NCBI GenBank assembly: GCA_045863555.1 | Contig: BTUU01000003.1 | Location: 186,001 to 250,000, forward strand | Direction of reading: 5' to 3' | Length of the DNA stretch: 64,000 nucleotides | Source of the DNA: JACRLV01 sp045863555 | GTDB lineage: Bacteria; Planctomycetota; Phycisphaerae; UBA1845; Fen-1342 | In this document: positions 8,791-17,253 of the stretch, one piece after another | How positions within the stretch are numbered: position 1 is the stretch's first letter | Layout of the letters: each line of letters begins with the position of its first letter | Notes under the pieces: generated by a model | Seen by the model: the letters and a program-made list of their open reading frames with translations, nothing else | The model's database searches: none | Told to the model about the DNA's origin: nothing | Made by a program: the position numbers and the translations under genes

Positions 8791-10548
8791 TTGCGCCAGG
8801 GACGGTGCAGCCTGCGTCTCGCCCGGATCATTCTGCTCTTCGCCTGCGCCGCGCCGGTCGCCGCCGGTGATTCCGCGCTTCTCGCACCGACGCTCGGCCG
8901 ACCCGTCGTCGTCGCGGCCGGACAAAGCTTTTCGATCGCCGCGGCCGCCGACTCGCCCGTCGAGCGCGCGTCCGCCGTGCTCATCTACCGCCGCGACCGG
9001 GCGATTCGCATCCCGCTGACGCTGCCCGAAGACGCCGCCGCCCGAATCGCCGCCGGCGCGCCGCTTACCGCGACGGTCCCCGAGTCTACGCCCGTCGGCA
9101 CGTTCGATCTCGAACTCACGCTCGACGCGGCCAAACTCACGCAGCGTCACGCCGTCAGCATCTGGACGCCGACGCGCCGCCTCCGGATCGTCCATCTCTC
9201 CGATCTCGACTTCGGCGATCTCTCCGTCCCGGCCCTCGACCCGCGACTCGTCGACGAGGTCAACCTCGTCGGCCCGGCGCTCGTCGTGCTCACCGGCGAC
9301 CTCGTCGACCCTGGCGCACGCGACATCCTCACGGCGTGGCGCAGCGTGATCGAGTACCTCGAAGGCATCGACGCACCGCTGCTCATTGCCCAGGGCGACC
9401 ACGACGTCCCCGAACTGTACAGCCGCTTCATCGCCCCCAGCCCGGTCGGCGACCTCCGCATCGGCGATTACCGCGGCATCGTCCTCAGCGACCACGCCCT
9501 CGGCTCGATCGCCGCCGACCCCGGCCAGCGCGACTGGGTCGAGAAACTCGCCGCAGTCGAGCCGCCTGCAATGTCGTTCGTCGTCTCGCACGCCGACACA
9601 CCGACGCTTCTGACCCTGTGGGCCCGCGACGGGCGATGCGCCGAAATGCTCCGATCGCTTCGCCTCGGCGTCTGGTTCAGCGGCGGGGCGGGCGACGCGA
9701 CCGCTGAGGACGCCCAGCGCCTCCCGACCGAGGCCGGCCGGATGATCTGGCTCAAGACCGCGGCCGCCTCCGGCACGACGCGCGACGGAGCCCTCGGCGT
9801 GCCGCACTATCGGGTCATCGAACTCGAAGACGATCGCATCCTGCTGCTGAACGGCCGCGCCGGCGAATCCGGCCCGCCGTCGTCCTTCGCGGTTGGCGGG
9901 CTACGCTTGCGCGTGGACGGCCGTAGCGACGGCAGCGCCGACCGCGTCCGCGTCTATGCGGCCAGCGCTCGGCCGTTCTCGATGGACGGCCTGGCGATGA
10001 GCGTCCGCGTGAAGAAAACGGGCGGTGCGCTGCCGTGGTGCATCGGGGCGGCCATCGAGCAGTCGGTTGATTGCGACACTTATTGGGACTGCCGCGTACG
10101 GTTCTCGCTGCCTGCGCGCGGCGGAGTCCACTTCACGGTCGGCGCGGACTCCCAACCGCCGCCGACCGCGATCTCGGCACGCATCGACGTGGCCGACGTC
10201 GTCGAGTTCGAAACCGACGACTCCGGCCGTCTCTCCGCCCGGCGCGCTTCCGGCCTCGTCCTCCTCGAAAACCGCGGCGGCGAGTCCGCGACCGTCCGCG
10301 TCCAGCTTCGCCTGGCCGGTGAGCCGCTCGCCTTCCGTGCCGGTGACTCGCCCGACTTCGTCACCGCCGCCCGCCTCACGCTTGCCGCGGCGGAGACGCT
10401 CATCTTGCGACCCGATATGTCGGCGATTAGAGTCGCCCCGGGCTTGCGGGAGATGCAGGTCTACGTCGAGGACGAATACTCGCTGACGCCGACCGTCAAG
10501 GCGATCGAGGTGCGGGTCGTCGGTTCAAGCCCTCCCGCGACCCGCTGA
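8791..10548 (+). CDS. Exported metallophosphoesterase-like protein
   Basis: A 585-aa protein with a signal peptide (LARIILLFACAAPVAAG) and a calcineurin-like phosphoesterase core at about 130-370. The core motifs are IVHLSDLDFG, VVLTGDLVDPG, LIAQGDHDV and FVVSHAD. The first motif has Asp where the family usually has His (DLD instead of DxH), and a clear GHxH is missing, so the metal site is probably altered. The C-terminal 200 residues are beta-rich and unassigned. TTG 8791 is proposed because it sits just before the signal peptide. The longer frame upstream overlaps the divergent uracil glycosylase gene. The glycosyltransferase gene begins two bases after its stop. Confidence 0.65.
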   Translation: MRQGRCSLRLARIILLFACAAPVAAGDSALLAPTLGRPVVVAAGQSFSIAAAADSPVERASAVLIYRRDRAIRIPLTLPEDAAARIAAGAPLTATVPESTPVGTFDLELTLDAAKLTQRHAVSIWTPTRRLRIVHLSDLDFGDLSVPALDPRLVDEVNLVGPALVVLTGDLVDPGARDILTAWRSVIEYLEGIDAPLLIAQGDHDVPELYSRFIAPSPVGDLRIGDYRGIVLSDHALGSIAADPGQRDWVEKLAAVEPPAMSFVVSHADTPTLLTLWARDGRCAEMLRSLRLGVWFSGGAGDATAEDAQRLPTEAGRMIWLKTAAASGTTRDGALGVPHYRVIELEDDRILLLNGRAGESGPPSSFAVGGLRLRVDGRSDGSADRVRVYAASARPFSMDGLAMSVRVKKTGGALPWCIGAAIEQSVDCDTYWDCRVRFSLPARGGVHFTVGADSQPPPTAISARIDVADVVEFETDDSGRLSARRASGLVLLENRGGESATVRVQLRLAGEPLAFRAGDSPDFVTAARLTLAAAETLILRPDMSAIRVAPGLREMQVYVEDEYSLTPTVKAIEVRVVGSSPPATR

Positions 10549-10550
10549 GC

Positions 10551-11279
10551 ATGATCGTCAAACCGCCGCTCGAACCCTTCTCGCTCACGGTCTTCTTCCC
10601 GTGCTACAACGAGGAGGCGAACGTCGAGCGAGTCACCCGGGCCGCGGTCACCGCTGGCCGGAAGATCGCCGCCGACCTCGAGGTCATCATCGTCAACGAC
10701 GGCAGCCGCGACCGGACCGGCGAGATCGCCGACCGACTGGCGGCGGAGATCCCCGAAGTCCGCGCCGTGCACAACAGCCCCAACCGCGGCTACGGCGGGG
10801 CCCTCCAGCGCGGCTTCCGCGAGGCCACGAAGAACTGGATCTTCTACACCGACGGCGACGGACAGTTCGACTTCGAAGAGATGGCCGCCGTCAAGAAGCT
10901 GCTGGAGCAGTTTGATATCGCGTCCTGCTATCGCATCGACCGCAAGGACTCGCTGATGCGCAAGGCGAACGCCTTCGCGTGGTCGACGCTCGTGAACCTG
11001 CTCTTCGGCATCGGCCTGCGCGACATCGACTGCGCGTTCAAGTTCTACCCAAAGCCCTTCATCGACGCGATCGAATTGCACAGCACGGGCGCGCTCATCG
11101 ACACCGAGATGCTCGCCAAGGCCCGCAACCTCGGCCTCTCCATCGGCCAGATGGGCGTCCATCACTATCCGCGCACGGCGGGTCAACAGACGGGGGCGAA
11201 ACTGTCGGTCATCCTTCGGGCGTTTCGGGAGCTGTTCAAGCTCTACGGGCAGATCAAACGAGAAGGCCGGAAGCCGTAG
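10551..11279 (+). CDS. Glycosyltransferase family 2
   Basis: A 242-aa polyprenyl-phosphate mannosyltransferase-like GT2 enzyme that transfers a sugar from a nucleotide sugar, probably to a lipid phosphate carrier. Motifs are TVFFPCYNEEANVERV at the N-terminus, VIIVNDGSRDRTGEIA, the DXD-type site FYTDGDGQFDFEEM, and RDIDCAFKFY. No C-terminal membrane segments are present, so it is a soluble or peripheral enzyme like bacterial DPM1-type proteins. The start ATG 10551 lies two bases after the phosphoesterase stop, so the two are co-transcribed. The acceptor cannot be told from sequence. Confidence 0.88.
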   Translation: MIVKPPLEPFSLTVFFPCYNEEANVERVTRAAVTAGRKIAADLEVIIVNDGSRDRTGEIADRLAAEIPEVRAVHNSPNRGYGGALQRGFREATKNWIFYTDGDGQFDFEEMAAVKKLLEQFDIASCYRIDRKDSLMRKANAFAWSTLVNLLFGIGLRDIDCAFKFYPKPFIDAIELHSTGALIDTEMLAKARNLGLSIGQMGVHHYPRTAGQQTGAKLSVILRAFRELFKLYGQIKREGRKP

Positions 11280-11314
11280 CGACCCCGCCCTACGTCGGCC
11301 GGTGCGCATAGCGC

Positions 11315-12226
11315 GTGGGAGTCGTGTTGGCAGCCAACGAATCCGGTGATTCGATGCCAGCCCCTTCGGCTGTGTCGCACCCGGCGACGCCGGTCGGGAT
11401 CGCGGCCTGGGTTCACTGCCACAATTGCGACTATCCGCTTATCGGCTTGCCGTCGGACGGTCGTTGCCCAGAGTGCGGCACACCCGCCTCGGAATCAACG
11501 CAGCCATCGGTACTGCGACAGCTCCCGCCGGAATGCGTCGTCAAGCTGCACCGAAGCACCGGCGCGATGGGGTTCGCACTGGTTGCGTCGACATTGAGTC
11601 TGCTGGCGCTGGCGATCGGCTGGGAAGTTCTCTGCCTCACCGGACCAGTCCTGATCCTGGCCGCGGGACTCACCGTCATGTGGACTGACTTGCCCGCCCG
11701 GCGGGTGACCGCCGCAGTCGAGCTCGCGGCGCACACTTTCGCGACATCGATCTTCGTGATTCCGCTCCTCGTTCCGTTCCTGGCCGCCGTCGCCTCGGGC
11801 GTGAACAGCGTTGTCTCGTCCGGGTTGCCCTATTACGACGAGGATGACTGGGTCGTTCTGGCGCTGGGTCGGTTTTTCATCGGGTTGGCAGCCGGAATGG
11901 TCCCGTTCTTTCTAGTCCGCCCTGTCAGCACCTATGCGCGCCTGATCGGCGAGGTGCTCGGCGACCATCCGGGGCCGGTGACACCGCGCCGGATCGGCTC
12001 GATCCGTTCAAATGTGCGGCTCGTTCAAGTCGTGGGAGCTGCAACCGGCATCGCTGCGGCGGTCGAACGCTCACTCGCACCGGGCACGATCGCATTTGTG
12101 CTCGCGCTGGTAGCAGTGTCTCCGCTGCCGATCGTGGTTGGGCAGATGCTTCTCATTCTGCGGGATGCCCGGCGGATTCTCGGCCGCGCGCGGGCGGAGC
12201 AGCGCCGTCGTGCTCAATCGTCATGA
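11315..12226 (+). CDS. Zinc-ribbon multipass membrane protein
   Basis: A 303-aa protein with a zinc ribbon CHNCDYPLIGLPSDGRCPECG at about residues 34-54, followed by about six hydrophobic segments. It has the same ribbon-then-membrane architecture as the gene at 2988-3719. The start is uncertain. GTG 11315 gives the longest frame, and ATG 11354 (MPAPSAV) is equally plausible. Neither has a strong Shine-Dalgarno sequence. No known enzyme motif is visible. Confidence 0.65.
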   Translation: MGVVLAANESGDSMPAPSAVSHPATPVGIAAWVHCHNCDYPLIGLPSDGRCPECGTPASESTQPSVLRQLPPECVVKLHRSTGAMGFALVASTLSLLALAIGWEVLCLTGPVLILAAGLTVMWTDLPARRVTAAVELAAHTFATSIFVIPLLVPFLAAVASGVNSVVSSGLPYYDEDDWVVLALGRFFIGLAAGMVPFFLVRPVSTYARLIGEVLGDHPGPVTPRRIGSIRSNVRLVQVVGAATGIAAAVERSLAPGTIAFVLALVAVSPLPIVVGQMLLILRDARRILGRARAEQRRRAQSS

Positions 12227-12293
12227 AGTACGGCGCGTTTGTCGCGGCACCTGAACCGGTATTCTGACGGGGCTTGTCCAGTACAATGTGCGT

Positions 12294-13208
12294 ATGCCCG
12301 TTTTCATCGGGAATCCCGCGTTTGATGCCCGATCGAACGTGACGCTGACCGCAAGGCTGACCCGCCGTTCGTTCCTCGCATTGATCCTCGCAGGTTGCAC
12401 GCAGGCGCGCCCGTACCGCGAGACTGTAGAACCACGATCGACGACCTGGGCTCTGCTTTCTGATCCGCACATCAGCGCCGATCGCGAAGCACAGGTGCGC
12501 GGCGACTGCATGGCGGAGAACCTGTCCCGGGTCGTTCGCGAAGTTTCAGAACGCATGCCCCAACACATCTTGTTCAATGGCGATCTCGCATATGAAATCG
12601 GCGAATCCGCCGACTACAAGGCATTCTCCGAGCTTACGGCGCCGCTCCGTTCGCAAGCGGAAGCGGTACACCTGACGCTTGGCAATCACGACAACCGTAA
12701 ACACCTTCTTGCCGGACTCCGTGTCGATCACAGCGCGGCAATCGCGGAAAAATCCGTGGGAGTGCGGCTGATCGGCGGCCACGAGTGGTTTTTCCTCGAT
12801 TCGCTTCGCGAGGTGAACGAAGTGCAGGGCAGCCTTGGTTCGAACCAGATCGATTGGCTCGCCGAGCGTCTCGATAATGGCTCATGTCCCGCCGTAGTCT
12901 GCGTCCACCATAATCCTGACTCGTCATTATGGGGTCTAGTAGATTCGAAGGCGTTTCTCGAAACCGTCCTGCCTCGACGGCGTGTCAAGCTCGTTCTCTG
13001 TGGTCACACGCACTTCTACCGGTACTGGGAGACTGAGGGATTGCATTTCGTGAACCTCCCAGCTGTGGGGTATCGGCTCTTCAATCCAAACGCGTCTTTG
13101 GGCTGGATTTCGGCGGTGGTCGCACCCGACGCAGTGGAACTCGAATTTCGCGGCGTGACCGGCGCGGAGCCTGAGCAGGGGGCCCGGCTCCGGCTCGCTT
13201 GGCGATAG
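12294..13208 (+). CDS. Calcineurin-like metallophosphoesterase lipoprotein
   Basis: A 304-aa exported phosphoesterase with all metal-binding motifs: SDPH (57 and 59 as D-x-H), FNGDLAY, LGNHD (about 130-133), a VCVHH block and CGHTH. The N-terminus RLTRRSFLALILAGC has both a twin-arginine and a lipobox (Cys about 35), so it is probably a Tat-exported lipoprotein. ATG 12294 is used; GTG 12288 is two codons upstream in frame. The substrate is unknown (family members include phosphodiesterases and phosphatases). It differs from the phosphoesterase at 8791, which lacks some of these residues. Confidence 0.82.
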   Translation: MPVFIGNPAFDARSNVTLTARLTRRSFLALILAGCTQARPYRETVEPRSTTWALLSDPHISADREAQVRGDCMAENLSRVVREVSERMPQHILFNGDLAYEIGESADYKAFSELTAPLRSQAEAVHLTLGNHDNRKHLLAGLRVDHSAAIAEKSVGVRLIGGHEWFFLDSLREVNEVQGSLGSNQIDWLAERLDNGSCPAVVCVHHNPDSSLWGLVDSKAFLETVLPRRRVKLVLCGHTHFYRYWETEGLHFVNLPAVGYRLFNPNASLGWISAVVAPDAVELEFRGVTGAEPEQGARLRLAWR

Positions 13209-13341
13209 AACCGCCGATCACTGGCCCGACGCGCTGGGGCCCCGCTGGAGTCAGAGCGCCGTACTTCACGCCGAAGCGTTGTTTCCGCATCCAAAGTTGT
13301 CTATGTTGCGCATCCGTTGTCGGCCGAACGGGAGCCTGCGA

Positions 13342-14652
13342 ATGACCCACCGCTCACTGCGCCTTTTCACAGTCGTCGTCGCCCTGCTGGTCACCGGTCC
13401 GCGTGCGTTCGCCTTCGCCGACGCCCCGACCGACGAACAGGTCCGCAAGGCCGTGCAGCATTACGAAAAGAACCGCAAGAGCGGCGCAAAGCCCGATCCG
13501 CTTGTCGCCGAGGCTCTGAAGGGCATCGACCTCGACAAGCTCACGCTCAAGCAGTTCGAAATGCTCGGCCCGATGCGCGACACCGCGCCCAATGAGATGA
13601 TGCCGCGTTTCCGGGATCGCCTCGCGGAACTCGGAAAGTCGACTGACGAAGACGGGGCCGTCGCCCTCGCGCTGCGGGCCGGCACCTTCGAGGCGTTTAC
13701 CGGCAAGGAGACGGAGGCCGAGTCGACCGCGGCGATCGACGCCCGCATCGACGCCATCGTCCTCGCCGTGATTCATCCGGCCTTTGAAAAAGCGGTGAAG
13801 TCCGGCCGCGGGTGCGGCGTGTTCTGGTACTCGTACTTCTATTCGGAGAACCCGCGCCTTCTGAAGTCGGGCGCTGTGCCGAAGATGGCCGCGTTGATTT
13901 CGGATGACTGGCCTGCAAAACGGATCGACGACCTGCTGGCGTTTGCCGAGGCGTTCGGGCGGAGTGAATCCGGGCTGTCAAAGGACCAGATCACGCACAT
14001 CCGCACGACTGCGACGCGGATCGGCCAGAAAGTCTCCCAGGATCCGGCGACGGACGAGGAAACGCGAACCCGCCTCCTGGAAGCGCTCGGTGCGATCAAC
14101 AGCGCCTGGAACCTCGGTGAGCTCATCAACCGGCCGGCGCCGACGATCCGGTTCCTGTGGTGCTCGGACAAGAAGCTCGCACCGAAGTCGTTCAAGGAGT
14201 TTCAGGGCCGGGTGGTGCTGGTTGACTTCTGGGCCACCTGGTGCGGCCCGTGCGTGGCGGCGTTTCCGCACGTGCGCGAGCTGCGTGAACGCTACAAGGA
14301 CAGCCCCGTCACGATCCTGGGCATCACGAGCCTGCAAGGCTGGATGCTTCGCCCATGGGAGGAGCAGGGCAAGCGGCGCTCCGGCAAGCTCTCACGCGAC
14401 GAGGAACTCGGCGCGATGGACGAGTGGATGCGGAAGATGGATATGACCTGGACGGTCGCGGTCAGCCAGGAAAGCTGCTTTAACCCGGACTTCGGCGTCC
14501 GCGGGATTCCCAGCGTCGCGATCATCGACGCGAAAGGAATCGTGCGATACGCCGGGCTGTCCGCGTTCGACGAGACGATCGAAGCGAAGCTCGACGCGCT
14601 GCTCCAGGAAGCCGGCGCGCCGGTACCACCGAAGCGGAAGGCCGCTCCGTAA
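13342..14652 (+). CDS. Exported TlpA-like thioredoxin-domain protein
   Basis: A 436-aa protein with a signal peptide (LRLFTVVVALLVTGPRAFA). A mostly helical N-terminal region of about 250 residues is unassigned. The C-terminal thioredoxin/TlpA domain carries VDFWATWCGPC, with active cysteines at about 301 and 304, and the cis-Pro motif GVRGIPS near the end. It probably acts as a thiol-disulfide oxidoreductase outside the cytoplasm. ATG 13342 follows GGGAG by about seven bases and starts the signal peptide. Two upstream in-frame starts lack support. Confidence 0.82.
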   Translation: MTHRSLRLFTVVVALLVTGPRAFAFADAPTDEQVRKAVQHYEKNRKSGAKPDPLVAEALKGIDLDKLTLKQFEMLGPMRDTAPNEMMPRFRDRLAELGKSTDEDGAVALALRAGTFEAFTGKETEAESTAAIDARIDAIVLAVIHPAFEKAVKSGRGCGVFWYSYFYSENPRLLKSGAVPKMAALISDDWPAKRIDDLLAFAEAFGRSESGLSKDQITHIRTTATRIGQKVSQDPATDEETRTRLLEALGAINSAWNLGELINRPAPTIRFLWCSDKKLAPKSFKEFQGRVVLVDFWATWCGPCVAAFPHVRELRERYKDSPVTILGITSLQGWMLRPWEEQGKRRSGKLSRDEELGAMDEWMRKMDMTWTVAVSQESCFNPDFGVRGIPSVAIIDAKGIVRYAGLSAFDETIEAKLDALLQEAGAPVPPKRKAAP

Positions 14653-14690
14653 GCAGTCGTCAGACGCCCGCTCAGAGAAGGGAATCCCCG

Positions 14691-15191
14691 ATGCGCCGCT
14701 ATCAGCTTCGCCAGAAACTTTGGACCTTCGGCGACGATTTTGCGATCTGTGACGAAGCCGGTCGGGAGGTGTACTACGTCGACGGCCGGGCCTGGTCGAT
14801 CGGCGACAGGCTGTCGTTTCAGGACGCCGGCCGCAACGAGATCGCGTTCATCTCGCAGCGGCTCCTGAGCTGGGGCAAGACGTACGACATCTCCGCCGCG
14901 GGCCGGCACATCGCTCAGGTCCGCAAGCACCTGTTCACGTTCCTCCGCTGCAAGTTCACGGTCGATGTCCCCGGGCCCGACGATCTCGAAGCGACCGGGA
15001 GTTTTCTCGAGATGGAATACACGTTTCACCGCGGCGGCCGGACCGTCGCCACGGTTTCGAAACGCTGGTTCTCAATCACCGACCGCTACGGCGTCGAGAT
15101 CTCCGACGCGGGCGTCGATGACGTGATCATCCTCGCCTCGGCGGTAGTCATCGACCTGTGCTGCCACGACGAGAAGAATTCGCACGACTGA
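14691..15191 (+). CDS. LURP-one-related / tubby-C-like domain protein
   Basis: A 166-aa protein matching the LURP-one-related fold. MRRYQLRQKLWTFGDDFAI leads into repeated beta-strand units (EVYYVDGRAWSIGDRLSFQD, ITDRYGVEIS). It ends with a hydrophobic helix (DVIILASAVVIDLCCHD) as in tubby C-terminal-like proteins. Bacterial members have no settled function; a membrane-lipid role is inferred from the scramblase relatives. A good Shine-Dalgarno (AGAAGGGA) precedes ATG 14691. It is convergent with the DUF4382 gene, with a strong stem-loop between them. Confidence 0.8.
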   Translation: MRRYQLRQKLWTFGDDFAICDEAGREVYYVDGRAWSIGDRLSFQDAGRNEIAFISQRLLSWGKTYDISAAGRHIAQVRKHLFTFLRCKFTVDVPGPDDLEATGSFLEMEYTFHRGGRTVATVSKRWFSITDRYGVEISDAGVDDVIILASAVVIDLCCHDEKNSHD

Positions 15192-15248
15192 ACCGCGCGG
15201 CCGCTTCTCGTCCGCGCTCGGCGCAGGAATCAGGGCAGGATCGAAAAA

Positions 15249-15306
15249 GGCCGTCGGCCGCTTCCACCCGCCGCCGCAGCAGCGAATCCGAAGCGGCCGA
15301 CGGGCC
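15249..15306. terminator. Intergenic stem-loop between convergent genes
   Basis: GGCCGTCGGCCGCTTC (15249-15264) pairs with GAAGCGGCCGACGGGCC (15290-15306), giving 16 pairs with one bulged G and a 25-nt loop. It lies between the convergent stops at 15191 and 15340 and has AAAAA on one side (15244-15248), so it could end transcription from the minus strand with a short U-run. Confidence 0.55.
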
Positions 15307-15339
15307 GAGCAATCTCTTGCGGGCCGGAAGCGGCCGCGA

Positions 15340-16464
15340 CTACTGCGCTACCGGCGACAGCGAAGCGTTCACGTTCTCCGTCGCTGCACCCGCCTGAACT
15401 TCGACCGCGGGAATCTCGAAGTCGACGTACCCATCCTTCGAGAACACCAGCCGGTACGAACCGCTTGGCAGACCGATCAACTGGTACGAGCCGTCCGCCT
15501 CGCTCACCGACGTCGTGACTTCCTCTTCTGCGTCGCCGCTGCCGCGATATGCCGTGACGGCCGCACCTTCGAGCGGCGCCGCGGCATTGTCCGTGACGAG
15601 GCCGCTGATCGAGCCCGCTTCGAGCAGGTTCACGAGCCGCATCGCGATCGACGGGCTGAACTTGAACGAGCGGATCGTCGAAACGTCGTCGATGTGCCCC
15701 GACGGAATCGCCTGAAACGCCCGGCTCAGGTCGACGTCGAGCAGGAGCTGCGTCTGGCCCTCTTCAGCGACTTCGAACTCGAAGTGCAGCTTGATGCCCG
15801 ACTGCTCGCCGCTCGGAACCTTCAGCGGGAAGACGCGGCCGTCGGTCAGCGTGACCTCGCCGGCCGTGACAACCAGGCGGAGCTGGTCATACGAGCCCGC
15901 GGGCAGCTCGGCGTCGGCCAGCAGGTCGGTGCGGCCGTTCCGGAGATCGAGCAGGTTGAATTCCCTCTCGCCGGAGAAGACCGTCACCCAGGGCGAGTCG
16001 GCGTCGTCGCCCGCGGCATCGGAGTCGCTATCGTCGCCGGAATCGTCGGCGGCATCGTCCGCGTCATTCGCGGCGTCATCACCGGCGTCTTCGGCCGCGG
16101 CGTTGTCATTCGCATTCGCGTCGGGGGCATCCTGGGCGCTGTCGTCGGCGGCGTTTGCATTCTCGTTGCTGTCGCCATCGTCGCTGCCGTCGTCCGCGGC
16201 CGCATTGGCGTTTTCGTTCTCGTTCGAGTTATCGTCGTCGTCATCGTCGTCCGCGTCGGCGCGGTGCGCTCGCACCTCGGTGATCGTGACCGTGGCGCTG
16301 GCGATGTGTTCGAAGGGGAAGGGCTTGTCGGTGATCAGGATCTTGAGCGAGCCCGATCCGCCGGAACCCGATCCGTTCGGAGACTGGCTGTCCAGGGGAC
16401 AGCCGGCCATCAGGCTGAGCACACTCACCGCGGCGGAAAGCGACCAGATCCACTTCGTACGCAT
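15340..16464 (-). CDS. DUF4382 lipoprotein with long acidic insertion and carboxypeptidase-regulatory-like domain
   Basis: A 374-aa exported lipoprotein with lipobox LMAGC (Cys22). Residues 39-66 begin a DUF4382-type domain (LKILITDKPFPFEHIASATV). This is broken by an 88-residue Asp/Asn/Ala/Glu/Ser-only tract (about 69-156) and resumes at WVTVFSGEREFNLLDLRNG. A C-terminal carboxypeptidase-regulatory-like beta-sandwich follows (SISGLVTDNAAAPLEGAAV, GSYRLVFSKDGYVDFEI). The tract has no basic residue. ATG 16464 sits six bases after GAGGA; ATG 16467 is the alternative. It probably sits on the outer surface. The tract may bind cations (inference). Confidence 0.75.
   Translation of the reverse strand: MRTKWIWSLSAAVSVLSLMAGCPLDSQSPNGSGSGGSGSLKILITDKPFPFEHIASATVTITEVRAHRADADDDDDDDNSNENENANAAADDGSDDGDSNENANAADDSAQDAPDANANDNAAAEDAGDDAANDADDAADDSGDDSDSDAAGDDADSPWVTVFSGEREFNLLDLRNGRTDLLADAELPAGSYDQLRLVVTAGEVTLTDGRVFPLKVPSGEQSGIKLHFEFEVAEEGQTQLLLDVDLSRAFQAIPSGHIDDVSTIRSFKFSPSIAMRLVNLLEAGSISGLVTDNAAAPLEGAAVTAYRGSGDAEEEVTTSVSEADGSYQLIGLPSGSYRLVFSKDGYVDFEIPAVEVQAGAATENVNASLSPVAQ
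15997..16260 (-). repeat. Low-complexity acidic coding tract
   Basis: This stretch encodes residues 69-156 of the DUF4382 lipoprotein using almost only Asp, Asn, Ala, Glu, Ser, Gly and Gln codons. The plus strand reads as repeated GTCGTC/GTCATC/GGCGTC units. These create long open frames on the opposite strand that are not genes. Confidence 0.8.
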
Positions 16465-16591
16465 CATGTGTCCTCGAAACAGTGCCGTCGTGACCAATTG
16501 CCCAGCGGAGTTCGTGCCCAGGTGTGTCGTCCCCGGGGGGACTTTACGAAATTGCGACGGAATTCGCCACAAAAATCCTCCGATCGTCCGG

Positions 16592-16640
16592 AAAAAAGCA
16601 TGTCGCCGGCCGATCATCCGCGCAGCAGCGAACGACATGC
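16592..16640 (-). terminator. Intrinsic terminator after thioesterase gene
   Basis: On the minus strand, GCATGTCG and CGACATGC pair perfectly (16640-16633 with 16605-16598) around a 27-nt loop and are followed directly by TTTTTT (16597-16592). It lies 32 bp past the thioesterase stop at 16672. Confidence 0.55.
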
Positions 16641-16671
16641 CCACGGCGCTGTCTTTTGCGCGCCCGGCGGG

Positions 16672-17091
16672 CTACTTCTGGAAGGAACCCAGCCGCAGGT
16701 ACGTCACCGTGCCGCAGGCGACCAGCTTGCCTGCGGTGTCGAACGCTTCGATGGCCACGGGGCAGAGCGTCTTGCCCAGCTTGATGACGCGGCCGGTCAG
16801 GGTGAGATCGCCGATGGCGGGGGAGAGATAGCGGATGCTCAGGTCCGTCGTGACGAGCGGTTCTTCCGGGCCCGTTACCGTCGCGATCGCGTACCACGCG
16901 ACGCAGTCCGCCACGGCCGCCTGCATGCCGCCGTGAAAGCCCGGCGCGAGACCGTCGAAGGCCGGATCGTGCCGCGCCAGGATGCGGCAGGTGCCCTCGC
17001 CGGCTTCGATGAGCGTCAGACCCAGTGACTTCGTGCAGGGGGCACGCACGGCGGCGGTGCGAAGGAGTTCGAGTCGGTCGGGTGTGTTCAT
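16672..17091 (-). CDS. PaaI-family hotdog thioesterase
   Basis: A 139-aa single hotdog domain that probably hydrolyses an acyl-CoA thioester. MNTPDRLELLRTAAVRAPCT leads to GLTLIEAGEGTCRI, the helix-start motif PGFHGGMQAAVADCVAWYA with the HGG signature, and the strand pair LVTTDLSIRYLSPA. The substrate is unknown. The start is ATG 17091; a TTG two codons upstream is possible. It reads toward the DUF4382 gene, but a terminator-like hairpin lies between them. Confidence 0.85.
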   Translation of the reverse strand: MNTPDRLELLRTAAVRAPCTKSLGLTLIEAGEGTCRILARHDPAFDGLAPGFHGGMQAAVADCVAWYAIATVTGPEEPLVTTDLSIRYLSPAIGDLTLTGRVIKLGKTLCPVAIEAFDTAGKLVACGTVTYLRLGSFQK

Positions 17092-17141
17092 CGGCAAGCG
17101 TCGGTTTTCATCCGTGGTGCGCCGGCTGCGGCCGCGTGTGC

Positions 17142-17147
17142 TATAGT
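17142..17147 (+). promoter_or_regulatory. Candidate -10 box of tRNA-Leu
   Basis: TATAGT ends 10 bases before the first base of tRNA-Leu, which fits a transcript start just upstream of the mature 5' end. No convincing -35 hexamer is visible at the usual spacing. Confidence 0.45.
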
Positions 17148-17157
17148 GTTCTGCGAA

Positions 17158-17239
17158 GCGGACGTGGCGGAATTGGCAGACGCGCAGGACTTAGGATCCT
17201 GTCCCGAAAGGGGTGTGGGTTCGACCCCCACCGTCCGCA
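17158..17239 (+). tRNA. tRNA-Leu(UAG)
   Basis: An 82-nt tRNA. Acceptor GCGGACG pairs with CGTCCGC (17158-17164 with 17232-17238), followed by discriminator A. The anticodon stem CAGGA/TCCTG encloses the loop CTTAGGA, so the anticodon is TAG, reading CUA and other CUN codons. The variable arm TCCCGAAAGGGG is long, as in class II tRNAs. The T arm is GTGGG-TTCGACC-CCCAC. The 3' CCA is not encoded. Confidence 0.95.
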
Positions 17240-17253
17240 GTACAGCGACTCAA

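Noticed and set aside
15694..17028. 444-codon plus-strand frame across the DUF4382 gene and thioesterase
   Set aside because: It depends on the repetitive acidic tract read backwards (Val/Ile/Gly repeats), and it crosses two supported minus-strand genes.
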